Shown here: piece by piece, positions 16,267 to 25,575 of the stretch
Layout: each line of letters starts with the position of its first letter
Position numbering within the stretch: position 1 is the first letter of the stretch
NCBI GenBank assembly: GCA_050249955.1
Contig: JBFWPN010000012.1
Span: 124,001 to 188,000 of the forward strand
DNA from: CAVVIG01 sp050249955
GTDB lineage: Bacteria > Acidobacteriota > Vicinamibacteria > Vicinamibacterales > CAVVIG01
Reading direction: 5' to 3'
Length of the DNA stretch: 64,000 nt
Program-made: the position numbers and the translations under genes
Notes under the pieces: model-generated
Told to the model about the DNA's origin: nothing
Databases searched by the model: none
What the model saw: the letters and a program-made list of their open reading frames with translations, nothing else

Positions 16267-18942
16267 ATGTCCCGAGGTGGCCTCGCCAGACTCCTGCGCT
16301 GTAGCAGTGTCTCGCTGCTGGTGTGCTCTGCTGTCGTCCCCGCCTGGAGCCAACAATTCGTCGATCCCTTCAAGCTCCTCGCGGAGGCAGACCGCCTTGC
16401 CTGGTTGCGCGTCTGGCCCCGGGCGGAGCCGCTGTATGGCCAGGCCCGCCATACATTCATCGCCCGTGGCGATCGGCGGAACGCACTCTACGCCGAGGTC
16501 AACCAACTCCGAGGCCAGCTCCCGCGGCTTGCGGTTCCCGACGTCTCTGAACGCCTTGCCGCCTACCTTGACGACCCAGTCGTCCGGGACGATGACCGCC
16601 TCCGTCTCCGCGTGCTGGCCATCAAGGGCGAAACCGATGCGGACCTTGACCCAGCGCTCTCTCGGCGCTCATGGACCGAGGCACTTGCCCTTGCCGAGAA
16701 GCTCGCTGACGCCGGTTGGGTCAACCGCGCCCGCGCCGAGCTCGGGCTCGCGTCGTTCCTGCTTGGTGACACCAACACCGCCATCGTCAATCTTGGCCAG
16801 GCCCTCAAGGTCGCCGAGACGTCCGGTGACGCCTCGTCCCTCGTGCGCTGGCTCACGCTATTCGGCCACGGATTCGTGGAGCTGCGCCGGCCGGAGCAAG
16901 CGCTCGACTACTACGACCGAGCGCTGAAGGTCGCGGCTGGCATCCCAGAGCTGCAGACGCCAGTTATGACTTATCTCGGCAAAGCAGACGCGCTGATGCG
17001 CCTCGACCGCGCGAGCGAGGCACAGTCGCTCCTGGCCCGGGCTCTCGATGCTGCCCGCGCCGAGGGCTCGCTGGGCTATCAGGCGGAGCTGACGCTTCGT
17101 GTCGCGTTACTCGAGGCCGGAAGCGGACAGACGTCGGCGGCCCTACAAACGATAGCTCGCGCTTCGGATCTTGCGAAAGCAGCCGGCGGCAACCGGATCC
17201 TGGCAGGCATCGCACTCGAGCGGGCTCGACTCCTCCGGACGGCGAGCCGTGCGTCGGAGGCCGAGGCGACGCTGGTCGAGGGCATCCGGGCATCCCGCAG
17301 CATGGGCGAGCGCCTCATCCTCCCGCAACTCCTGTCGCAGCTTGCCGACCTGCGGCTCGCGCGGGGCGAGCGCGGACCGGCGACGGCGCTGATCGGGGAG
17401 GCCGATGACATCCTTGAAGGACTGCTCACCAACGCCAGCAGTCCGTGGGCACGCGGACGCATTGTGTCGGCGATGGATGGAGTCGTCGCCACCCGGATAC
17501 GGTTGGAGGGAAGTGTCTCGCCCGCGAATCCTGCTGGTCTACTTGCCGCAGTCGAACGCGCCAGGGCTCGGTCACTGCTCGAGTTGTTGTATTCGCGTCC
17601 GCTGGCTGAGGTGCGCCAGTCCGTTGACGAGCGTGAGGCGGAACGGCGTATCGCCGCGCTCCAGCTTCGTCTGCTTCGAGCGACGGCGCGTCATGAACGG
17701 GCACGGCTGCTCGACGAGATCTTCGCGGCCGAAGAGCGGCTCGCGCCGCTCTCGACAGAGCTGTTCACGCGCGCGCAACGCTCGGCGCGCAATCCCGTGG
17801 GCCTGGAAAGAATCCAAGCGGCACTTCGTCCCGACGAACTGCTCTACGAAATCGCGCTCTCAGAGCCGGCCTCGTTCGGGCTTCTGATCACGACGGGGGC
17901 GGCTAGAGTGAAGCGGTTGCCTGGACGAGCGGCCATCCTGGCCCAAGCCGACGCGCTTGCATCGGCAGCCCGAGACGGCCGCAACATCACCGAGCCGGCA
18001 GAACGCATGGCGGACACGCTTCTGTCAGCTATTCCTGAGTTGGCTGCCCGCCGGCGGCTGATCCTCAGCATCGAAGGCAGCCTCGAACGGATGCCGTTCG
18101 AGCTACTCCCCGCCACACGTGGTCGCCGACTGCTCGATACGCATGTCGTCTCCTATACGCCGTCCGGCTCGGTGTTGGTTCTGCTGAGGGCACGCCCAGG
18201 CACACCCCTCGGCGAGCGATCCGTACTGGCCATCGGCGCATCCCCCGACCGCTCGGAGGCAAGTGAGCCATCCACGAAGGCGATCACAACCGCGGGCAAC
18301 GTGTTCGACGTGGACGCATCTCGCTTGCCGCAGCTCCCACTGGCTACCGAGGAGGCCAGGCAGGTCGGTGCCCTCTTCGCCGTGGAGGACTCAGTAGTCC
18401 TGGTGAACGCCGACGCGACCGAAGCGGCCGTCAAGGCGCAGCCACTGGCGTCATTCAGAATCGTGCACTTCGCCGCGCACGGCATCGTCAGCACAAAGGA
18501 CCCAGCCAGATCAGCCGTCCTGCTGAAACCATCCGGGCAAGACGATGGACTCTTGCAGGCTCGCGAGGTCCTGAACCTGCGATTCAACGCCGCGCTCGTC
18601 ACCCTATCGGCGTGCGACACGAGCGCAGGCGCGGAATTGGGACAGGATGGCGTTGCCAGCCTGGTGCGGCCCTTCCTCGCCGCTGGTGCCAAGGCGGTGG
18701 TGGCCAATCTGTGGTCCGTCGATGACACCTTCAGCGCGGCCCTGATGAAGCAGTTCTACGGGCATCTGACGAAGGGCAAAGACATCGGCGAGGCGCTGCG
18801 CCTGGCGAAGTTGGCCATGCTCGATCGGTTCGGGCCGGCCGCCACGCCGCAACTGTGGAGCGGAGTGCTGGCTTACGGAGATGCCGCCCAGCGAATCGTC
18901 GACCGCGGCACTGGCGCCGGCGCAAACGGAGGTCACCGATGA
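16267..18942 (+). CDS. Secreted TPR-CHAT (caspase-like) protein
   Basis: 891 residues from the ATG at 16267, with AAGGAGG upstream; the longer in-frame extension is antisense to res and is rejected. The protein begins with a signal peptide (MSRGGLARLLRC, hydrophobic, cleavage near AWSQQ). Residues about 40-480 are helical tetratricopeptide-like repeats (for example ALDYYDRALKVA, ASEAQSLLARAL). The C-terminal third is a CHAT domain with the catalytic dyad His738 (VHFAAHG) and Cys783 (TLSACDT). CHAT proteins are cysteine peptidases of the caspase/separase clan. It overlaps the S41 peptidase gene by four bases. Similar exported TPR-CHAT proteins are common in Acidobacteriota, but one sitting in an ICE next to restriction genes and coupled to a second protease is unusual. 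Confidence 0.85.
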   Translation: MSRGGLARLLRCSSVSLLVCSAVVPAWSQQFVDPFKLLAEADRLAWLRVWPRAEPLYGQARHTFIARGDRRNALYAEVNQLRGQLPRLAVPDVSERLAAYLDDPVVRDDDRLRLRVLAIKGETDADLDPALSRRSWTEALALAEKLADAGWVNRARAELGLASFLLGDTNTAIVNLGQALKVAETSGDASSLVRWLTLFGHGFVELRRPEQALDYYDRALKVAAGIPELQTPVMTYLGKADALMRLDRASEAQSLLARALDAARAEGSLGYQAELTLRVALLEAGSGQTSAALQTIARASDLAKAAGGNRILAGIALERARLLRTASRASEAEATLVEGIRASRSMGERLILPQLLSQLADLRLARGERGPATALIGEADDILEGLLTNASSPWARGRIVSAMDGVVATRIRLEGSVSPANPAGLLAAVERARARSLLELLYSRPLAEVRQSVDEREAERRIAALQLRLLRATARHERARLLDEIFAAEERLAPLSTELFTRAQRSARNPVGLERIQAALRPDELLYEIALSEPASFGLLITTGAARVKRLPGRAAILAQADALASAARDGRNITEPAERMADTLLSAIPELAARRRLILSIEGSLERMPFELLPATRGRRLLDTHVVSYTPSGSVLVLLRARPGTPLGERSVLAIGASPDRSEASEPSTKAITTAGNVFDVDASRLPQLPLATEEARQVGALFAVEDSVVLVNADATEAAVKAQPLASFRIVHFAAHGIVSTKDPARSAVLLKPSGQDDGLLQAREVLNLRFNAALVTLSACDTSAGAELGQDGVASLVRPFLAAGAKAVVANLWSVDDTFSAALMKQFYGHLTKGKDIGEALRLAKLAMLDRFGPAATPQLWSGVLAYGDAAQRIVDRGTGAGANGGHR

Positions 18943-20195
18943 CATCCCTCACCGAGACGCAGCGGCGCGCCGTGTTCAACAAGGTGGTGTCGCTCATAGA
19001 CACGAAGTTCATGGGGGCGGATGTCGACACGGGGCAACTCCGGGAGGTACACGAGTCCGCAGCTGTCCGAGCCGCAACGTCCGAGGCGTTCGAGACGGCG
19101 ATCGACGCGGTCCTGAAGTCGCTTGGCACCAGTCATACCGGGTTCTTCCATGAGAGTCGACCGCGATCGACTGGCCGGGTCGCCATGGCGGCCACACTCA
19201 CCAGAGTGGAAACGAACGACGGGCCGCGATGGGTGTTCCAGGACGTCCATCCCGGCGGCGTCGCCGCGGCGGGTGGCATCGCCACGGGCGATGTGCTTCT
19301 CCGCGTGAATGGCGAGGAGCTGGAACCACCGGCCGCCACGCCGTTCCGCTTGGGCGAAACCTACGAGCTGACCGTGCGCAAGCCGGGCGGCAGTGTTCAG
19401 CAGCCCAGGCTGGTGATCCCCGGTTCGCGAGAGAAGGCCAGGCCCATCGTGGTGCCGGAGCAAGTCGTCACGGCTCGGCGGCTCGCCGACGGGATCGGCT
19501 ACCTGCGCGTCAGCATGTTCCCCGGTGTGCTTGGGATGGACGTGGCGCGCGACATCAGTCGCGCCGTCAAGGGTTTGGCGACCGAGAGGCTCGTGATTGA
19601 CCTCCGGGGCAACACGGGCGGCGGGATTGGGTGCCTTCGCCTGATGAGCCACCTCTGCCCCGACCGCAGGGGTGTGGGGTATAGCGTCGACCGCAAACTC
19701 GCCTCGCGGGGATTCGACAAGGAACAGCTGCCCCAGTTCGACCGAATTCCCAGGTCCAAGTGGCAGGTTCTGCCGCTGCTGCTGACGTTCGGCACCGCCG
19801 GTCGGTCGGTGGCGGTGTTCACCGAAGCCCTTGGCCCTCAGGCGTATCACGGAAGGGCCGCGTTGCTCATCAACGAGCACTCCGCGAGCGCGGCGGAAAT
19901 GGTTGCCGCGTTCGCGTCCGAGTACAAGCTGGCGACGCTGGTCGGAACGAAGACCGCGGGGCGCCTAGTGGCGACGAGCGCGTTCAAGGTGGGCTTCGGC
20001 TACCGGCTCGTGATGCCGGTGGCCCGCTACTTTACGTGGCAGGGGACGAATCTCGAAGGGCGCGGGATCTTGCCGGACCTCGAAGCGTCGTTCTCTGCCG
20101 CTGCGAGCTGGGAGGGCAGGGACCAGCCGCTTGAGGCCGCAGTCGGCGTTCTCGACACCGAGCGGGTTAAGCGCGCTGCCGGGTCCTCAGGGTGA
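18939..20195 (+). CDS. S41 family peptidase with PDZ domain
   Basis: 418 residues. The ATG at 18939 overlaps the CHAT stop (ATGA) and has GGAGG upstream, so the two are translationally coupled. An N-terminal helical region is followed by a PDZ-like domain (VFQDVHPGGVAAAGGIATGDVLLRVNG) and a C-terminal processing peptidase core: DLRGNTGGG, then the nucleophile region HSASAAE with probable catalytic Ser317. At the place of the usual catalytic Lys, 25 residues later, there is an Arg (VGTKTAGR, R342), with a Lys four residues earlier. No signal peptide is visible, unlike its CHAT partner. It would cleave at or near protein C-termini if active; a non-canonical dyad or loss of activity are both possible. 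Confidence 0.8.
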   Translation: MTSLTETQRRAVFNKVVSLIDTKFMGADVDTGQLREVHESAAVRAATSEAFETAIDAVLKSLGTSHTGFFHESRPRSTGRVAMAATLTRVETNDGPRWVFQDVHPGGVAAAGGIATGDVLLRVNGEELEPPAATPFRLGETYELTVRKPGGSVQQPRLVIPGSREKARPIVVPEQVVTARRLADGIGYLRVSMFPGVLGMDVARDISRAVKGLATERLVIDLRGNTGGGIGCLRLMSHLCPDRRGVGYSVDRKLASRGFDKEQLPQFDRIPRSKWQVLPLLLTFGTAGRSVAVFTEALGPQAYHGRAALLINEHSASAAEMVAAFASEYKLATLVGTKTAGRLVATSAFKVGFGYRLVMPVARYFTWQGTNLEGRGILPDLEASFSAAASWEGRDQPLEAAVGVLDTERVKRAAGSSG

Positions 20196-20356
20196 GCGCC
20201 CTGATGACCAGCGGCAAGGACCGCGCTCTGCGTCGACCGCCACGATGCGTTGGCCCGATGACTCTACCCTGCGCCACGTACGCGACTGTCATCTCATCGT
20301 TATCGCCCCCAAGCGTGGGTGGGTCCGAAGAGCGCCAAGAATGTCGCTCTATCGAG

Positions 20357-21295
20357 TTACTCGAACGGCTTCTGAAACGCCTTCTTCCCGACCCTATTGA
20401 GATCCGTTCGAAGCGCCCGCATTGCGCCGGTCTCGCGAAACGACTTCGGGTCGGCTTGCGCCGCAGCTAAGAGCTTGGCGTTGGTCTTCCCCTTCTGCTG
20501 AGGCGATAGCCCGTCGAACATGGCTTCACCGAGCTCTGCTCCGTCGATGAATACAGAGGGCACCCAACTTGGCGTACCGACGTCCACTCCTCCCCAGGAA
20601 CCGCCAGAGGCGTGCAACTTGCTGTTCTTCCAGAGCTTCCGCTGGCTGCCAGAGACGACCGTACCGAAGATGTTGATACGGGCGATCTTTACGAATACGT
20701 AGCCAAAATCATCCCGCTGCAGCGCCGACATGCCGACCGAGCGGAGCATGTAGCGGCCGAGATTGGGCGGCAGACCTTGCAGGTGCGGCTGTGGGGGCGG
20801 CGCGTCCATGTGAAACGCGTGCACATCGTGCGGCGCGACAGTCCGGCCTTGGCCAAGAAGAAACCCGCGCCACACCCTTTCGGCAGCGGCGCTCTCCGGA
20901 AGGTCACCCAACTTCCCCAGACGCCCCTCCACGCGCAGGAAGACGAGGCATCGCCACAGAACCGACACGGCAAACTGCACGAACGCCGGTCCGTAGCGGA
21001 AGGCCACCTGTTCGTGCTCGTGGAGAGGCACGAAAATGCGCATCCTCGTCTCAGCCTCGACCCGGGAGAACCGCTCCTCACAGTCGTTGCAGAGCATGTA
21101 GCGCCACGGAAGATCCTCGATCAGCCGATTCGGCGCCGCCGAATCACGCAGGCGCCCCGTCGCGTTGGACGCCTTTAGCCATTCGCCCACGAACTTGGGA
21201 ATAATGTGGCTGCGACAGAGCGGCCCACAGGCGCCACAGAGATAACATGCGCCGCTGGCCGGCCAAGTGTCGCGGACCTTCGACGCACCGGCCAT
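20357..21295 (-). CDS. HNH-like zinc-finger hypothetical protein
   Basis: 312 residues. The N-terminus has CYLCGACGPLCRSH (C17, C20, C23, C27, H30) followed by IIPKF, then MLCNDCEERF (C69, C72). This spacing of Cys pairs around a SHIIPKF segment resembles HNH-endonuclease-like proteins often found in defence islands. The remaining 230 residues are mixed alpha/beta with no motif I know. It lies convergent to the S41 peptidase gene and away from the ATPase gene upstream. A nuclease role is inferred only from the zinc-finger pattern. Confidence 0.6.
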   Translation of the reverse strand: MAGASKVRDTWPASGACYLCGACGPLCRSHIIPKFVGEWLKASNATGRLRDSAAPNRLIEDLPWRYMLCNDCEERFSRVEAETRMRIFVPLHEHEQVAFRYGPAFVQFAVSVLWRCLVFLRVEGRLGKLGDLPESAAAERVWRGFLLGQGRTVAPHDVHAFHMDAPPPQPHLQGLPPNLGRYMLRSVGMSALQRDDFGYVFVKIARINIFGTVVSGSQRKLWKNSKLHASGGSWGGVDVGTPSWVPSVFIDGAELGEAMFDGLSPQQKGKTNAKLLAAAQADPKSFRETGAMRALRTDLNRVGKKAFQKPFE

Positions 21296-21683
21296 AACGA
21301 CACTCTACTGGTTCCGGAGCTAGACGCAACTCCGGAGCTATAGGATGCCGTGGGTCGCTTCGCCGCGCAGTGGCCTCCGCTTGGTGGCCGACCAGCTACG
21401 GGCTTTGCCGTTCGCCACGAGTCAAGACCGCTACCTCCGGCCGACGCGGCACACGCCCGTTGCCGCTGGTCGACATCCAGGCGCAGGCCGACCTGATCGG
21501 AGCGCTCGATCAGCGCCGAACGCGGTACGAGCCGGCAATGAAGGCGGTTCTGACCTTTCACTGACAGTCCGACACACTGAATAAACGGCCGTTCCTATGG
21601 GAACGCACGACGCGACCTCGTCTGTAGCGAGAACGCCCGTGGCCAGTCTCTTCGAGATCACACCGCAACGGAGAGCGTCGGCG
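21296..21683. other. Intergenic stretch, possible decayed gene fragment
   Basis: 388 bases between the HNH-like gene and the ATPase gene. I see no intact gene. On the plus strand, 21457-21564 reads as a short peptide ending in a stop that faintly resembles the C-terminal helix of a type I restriction specificity subunit (a PLxDxxxQxxLIxALDxRR pattern). This is too short to call and may be chance, although AAA_13-type ATPases are often found beside type I restriction genes. Confidence 0.25.
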
Positions 21684-24281
21684 TTACTGCTGCGGCGTGG
21701 CGGCGTCCACGTCCTGCAACATCTGGAAATCGGCCTTCATCTCCTCGACGGAGTAGCTTTGCCCACCAGCGGCGGGAGCGTGGTCGTGGGCCTCGATGGC
21801 GTTCGAGCAGCGCCGCCAACCTTCGTGCACCTTCTCGCCGAGTTCGGGAGTGAAGGTGACTTTCGCCAGGGCTCCGGCAATGATGTTGCGCTCCAGACGC
21901 TGGACGACCTTTGCGAATAGGCGCTCCTCGATGAAGCGCTCCCAAGTGCTCCGAAGCCGCTCGTAGAAGTCCTTGCTGTGAAGCCGGAAGGCGGTCATGT
22001 CTCCGGCCTTCGCTGCTCGTTCCACGTTGACGAGCAGCTGTTTGAGCGCCCTGATGCGTTTCGCGACACTGCGCGCTCCGAATGGTTCCTCATTCTCAAC
22101 GAAACCGGCGTCGTAGTCGGTTGCAATCAGCGTGCGGAACTGATGGTCGACGTCTTGTATCTTCTCAGCCTGCTCGCGCAAATCAGCGAGAAAGGCCAGG
22201 TCGTGAGTAAACACAATGACCTGGCGATGCTTCGCAGCCGCAACCAACCGTCGCGCGACGTACTCACGGACGTTGTGATCGAGCGAGGATACGGGATCAT
22301 CGAAAATCAGCCCCGACGGGTCGTCCCCGAGGCGTAGCTCTGCTAGAAAGCACGCGAGCGCGATCGCGGTCCTCTCGCCCTCGCTGAACACCCTCTCTGC
22401 TGGAACGTGCGCGAGTTCGGCGCTTACTAGCGGCGTCACCTGCACGGTACCCTTGTTCGTCGCCTGAGAGAGCGTCGGCCTCCGGCGTCGAAACCCGAGT
22501 TCGCGTAGCTCTTCGTTGACAAGGTCAGCGTACCGCGCCGTCATGTGCTTCTTGTGGAGTTCGCCGGCCTTCAACGACGCGGCTCTAGTGTTGATCGACC
22601 CCTCGGCTTGGGATAGGCGCTGACGTTCCCGAGTCGTTGCGATGAACGCGCGGACTGCTTCGATCGATTCAGCAACGGCCTTTCTCGTCCTCAGCTCGAG
22701 GGCAGTCCGCTCGAGGTTCTTCAACTGCACGTCGGCGTCGGCATCGGTCGCTGGCAACGAGGACAGCTCGCGCTTAGCAGACTCGCAGAGCACCTTGACG
22801 GCATCGAGCGCGCCGGTCTCAAAGGCGGGAAAGTCCGGCGGCGTGGTCCTTGTTGACAACAGAGCGACCATCCCGTCGCGCCGGTCCTTCACGGTACGTA
22901 GGAACGCGTCGACTGTCGACCGTACAACCGCATGACCCTCCAGGATCGCCGCGTCCTCGGGCGCGAGGGAAGTCGCAATCCCACGAAGTGTCGCAAGACG
23001 CGCTTCGACGCCCCTTGCGGCGAGCGTCTGCTCCTTAACGGCGGTTCCCTCGAGGTGCTCCTTGAAACGCTGCAGTCGACTCTGGGCCTCAGTAGTGAGC
23101 GGTTGCCAGCAGAGAACGCACCTGTCTTCGAGAGACATCGGTCCGCGCGAGGCAGCCTGACTGTGCAAGGAGTCTGTGTAACGCGTGGCTGCCGTGAGCA
23201 GCTCAAGCCACGGCCTGCCCTGCACAAAGTCGGCGCGCGCCTGGTCATCATGAAGCGCCTGCACTGCTTGAACCGCCGCGGATGCGTTGTCGAGCGTCGC
23301 CGCCGCTACGTTGGCGGCTTCGAGGGCGTCCTCCGCAACGGCATTCTTGCAGGACGTCAATCGGGCGTGAATCGATTCCAATGCCTGGAGCCTGCTCTTC
23401 ACCTGCGCACGACGTGCCGACGGCGTCTGCAGTGTGGCGGCCAAGATCGCCGCCTCACACTCCGCCAAGTCGATGGCACTCTGCTCAGTCCAGGTCGCGA
23501 ACTCGGCAACGAGACCATCAGTGGTTGAAGAAGACAGACTCTTGATGAACCGCCCGGCGCTAGTGTCGTTCTCGAGACGCTGAAGAGCAGACTTATTGGG
23601 CGCGGCTGCCCTCATCCGGCTCGCAACGTGGCTTTTGACGCGATCAAGCTCCTCAGTGAATCGCCGTGGCACATCGATGCCGGACGGGCCTACCGCGAGC
23701 GCGCCCCCGCTGATGTAGGTGCCGGCGCAGGCGGTGTCGAGCACCGCGAACCTTCCAACATTGGCAGCCGGTGTTCCGTCGACCCACGCGATCGGTGTTT
23801 CCGGCCCCTCGGCTTCCTTCACGGCAAAGGTCGCGCCGCACGGATCGGGAGGCCGCTGCTCAGAGCTGAGATTCGACAGGATGTCTTCCACCACGCGAGC
23901 TCGGTACACCTTCTTCAGCACGCGGGCATACCCAGATTTGCCCGAGCCGTTGTCGCCGTAAATCACAGTGAGCTGAGGCCCGAACTGCAGGCACTGATCA
24001 GACCGTAAAGCGTTGACACTGCGAACAGCGCTCAAGCTGACCAGTGTCTTGGCTGCTTCGGTTGAAGCCGTCGAGGGAAGGTCGGCTTCAGACAACGTGG
24101 TGTAGGGCGAGGGTTGCTGCTCGCTCTCTGACACTGCCGAGGCAGCGAGTTCTTCGATCTCCGCCTGCGATAGGTCGCGCTCAGGTAGCACGCGCCGGAG
24201 GAGTTCCTGCTGCCATCGAGGGAGCATCATCCCCCACTGGAGAATGTCTCGATACACTTCGCCAACGCCTGATGTCGACAT
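21684..24281 (-). CDS. AAA_13/PrrC-RloC-type ATPase with zinc-hook motif
   Basis: 865 residues. An ABC-type ATPase split by a long coiled-coil: Walker A GDNGSGKS (109-116) followed by GYARVLKK, signature-like FSEGERTAIALACF, and Walker B LIFDDPVSSLDHN with FTHD as switch histidine. In the coiled-coil middle is CVLC (C388, C391), the kind of CxxC hook used by Rad50 and RloC to dimerise. The C-terminal 150 residues, rich in Arg/Lys/Glu (RSTWERFIEERLF), correspond to the region that is an anticodon nuclease in PrrC/RloC, but I cannot identify the catalytic residues. Such proteins respond to phage DNA or restriction alleviation. It is a single-gene unit. Confidence 0.72.
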   Translation of the reverse strand: MSTSGVGEVYRDILQWGMMLPRWQQELLRRVLPERDLSQAEIEELAASAVSESEQQPSPYTTLSEADLPSTASTEAAKTLVSLSAVRSVNALRSDQCLQFGPQLTVIYGDNGSGKSGYARVLKKVYRARVVEDILSNLSSEQRPPDPCGATFAVKEAEGPETPIAWVDGTPAANVGRFAVLDTACAGTYISGGALAVGPSGIDVPRRFTEELDRVKSHVASRMRAAAPNKSALQRLENDTSAGRFIKSLSSSTTDGLVAEFATWTEQSAIDLAECEAAILAATLQTPSARRAQVKSRLQALESIHARLTSCKNAVAEDALEAANVAAATLDNASAAVQAVQALHDDQARADFVQGRPWLELLTAATRYTDSLHSQAASRGPMSLEDRCVLCWQPLTTEAQSRLQRFKEHLEGTAVKEQTLAARGVEARLATLRGIATSLAPEDAAILEGHAVVRSTVDAFLRTVKDRRDGMVALLSTRTTPPDFPAFETGALDAVKVLCESAKRELSSLPATDADADVQLKNLERTALELRTRKAVAESIEAVRAFIATTRERQRLSQAEGSINTRAASLKAGELHKKHMTARYADLVNEELRELGFRRRRPTLSQATNKGTVQVTPLVSAELAHVPAERVFSEGERTAIALACFLAELRLGDDPSGLIFDDPVSSLDHNVREYVARRLVAAAKHRQVIVFTHDLAFLADLREQAEKIQDVDHQFRTLIATDYDAGFVENEEPFGARSVAKRIRALKQLLVNVERAAKAGDMTAFRLHSKDFYERLRSTWERFIEERLFAKVVQRLERNIIAGALAKVTFTPELGEKVHEGWRRCSNAIEAHDHAPAAGGQSYSVEEMKADFQMLQDVDAATPQQ

Positions 24282-24479
24282 CGATCACCCTCCCACAATG
24301 ACTGTTCGCTCGCTCGCCAGGCCCACAGCGTAGCGTCAGGCCGTTTGTCCGGCGCATTCAGCCGACGATCTGCCGACGCACGTACAGACAGGGACGGTTG
24401 AAGGTGAGGTCGCCTGCTGAGGACTTGCGGCCTTGGGAGGTGCCGGGGATTCACGGCGCCCAGGTTAGTATGCACCGAC

Positions 24480-25448
24480 ATGCCGCGGATGGACTATGAA
24501 GCGTCAGAATTTCCGGCGTCGTACGGCGCCGCGTTGAGCGGCGCACAGGCGCTCGAGTTCACCTGGTCAGAGCTGGTGTGGGCAGCAGTCTCGGTGGGAC
24601 GGGCTGAGTTGATGCACATAGTGCGGCACGGGCCATTCTCGGCGTTCGAGATCGTCTACCGGGCCGCGATCCTGTTTGCCAATCTGCGCGAAACGCACTC
24701 CGGGCACCTGGCGCGTTCCGCGGCGTACCAAGGGCTCGATCCTTCTGAGAAGGGGGCGGTTTCCTACTTCATGGGCCTGGCGGCGGCGAAGTTGCTGTCG
24801 GACCGCCTGCTCAACGTGCCATGGCTGATGCATGTTGACGTGTATCGACAGGAGCTACAGATTCCGGGCGGTGCGATGAGGCCGGATCTTGTCGGGCAGA
24901 ACGCGGCGGGACAGTGGATCGCCGTCGAGTCGAAGGGCCGGACGCACGGCTTCTCCGCCGGGGCGATGCTCAAGGCCAAGGAACAAGTCGAGACGCTGGC
25001 GACTGTGAAGGGCGAACCGGTCGTGCTACGCGTCGCGTTGCAAGCGCATTTCGGAGGTGGACTTCTGCAATGCGCGCTACGCGATCCGGACGAGCCGCGT
25101 GAGCGAGAGCGCCGGATCGATCTGCCGCTTGAGCGGGTGCGCTTCTATGAGGGCTACTACCGGCCGTACCGGGAGTGGCTGGCGACAGCGCCGAGTATGC
25201 GGCGCGAGACGGTGCGCGGGCGGAACTTCCTGGTCGCAGATCTGCCTGAAGTCGATGTCGCCGTCGGCCTGCTGGAACAGACCGTCAAGGAGAAGAAGCC
25301 TCCGGCTGCGGAACGCTTCACCGTAGAGGGCGATGGGGTCGCGCAGCAGGAGGGCCTGTACATCGGCGCCGATGGCGTAATGGTGAGGGCCGGCGCGTTG
25401 TGGTCGCAGGACAACATGCGGCATGAGCCGCAGGAGCGCGAGCGGTAG
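24480..25448 (+). CDS. PD-(D/E)xK nuclease-like hypothetical protein
   Basis: 322 residues. A helical N-terminal half is followed by a short nuclease-type core: P135-D136, then WIAVES-K with E150-x-K152, and a helix with K and Q residues (KAKEQVETLATV). This is the active-site layout of PD-(D/E)xK enzymes. The rest is unassigned. It is a monocistronic gene near the AAA_13 ATPase, transcribed away from it. A restriction-like function is plausible from the motif and setting; no family name is offered. Confidence 0.55.
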   Translation: MPRMDYEASEFPASYGAALSGAQALEFTWSELVWAAVSVGRAELMHIVRHGPFSAFEIVYRAAILFANLRETHSGHLARSAAYQGLDPSEKGAVSYFMGLAAAKLLSDRLLNVPWLMHVDVYRQELQIPGGAMRPDLVGQNAAGQWIAVESKGRTHGFSAGAMLKAKEQVETLATVKGEPVVLRVALQAHFGGGLLQCALRDPDEPRERERRIDLPLERVRFYEGYYRPYREWLATAPSMRRETVRGRNFLVADLPEVDVAVGLLEQTVKEKKPPAAERFTVEGDGVAQQEGLYIGADGVMVRAGALWSQDNMRHEPQERER

Positions 25449-25575
25449 ACTTCAAGAACATCGCTAAGCAAGGGGAGTCGGGCCGATTCAAGAGGATTCA
25501 GGGCAGTGAAGGGGTGGCGTGGTTCAGAAGCCCATTGTGAGCGTTGCCACGCCTGCGCGATCAATCTGGCGACTA

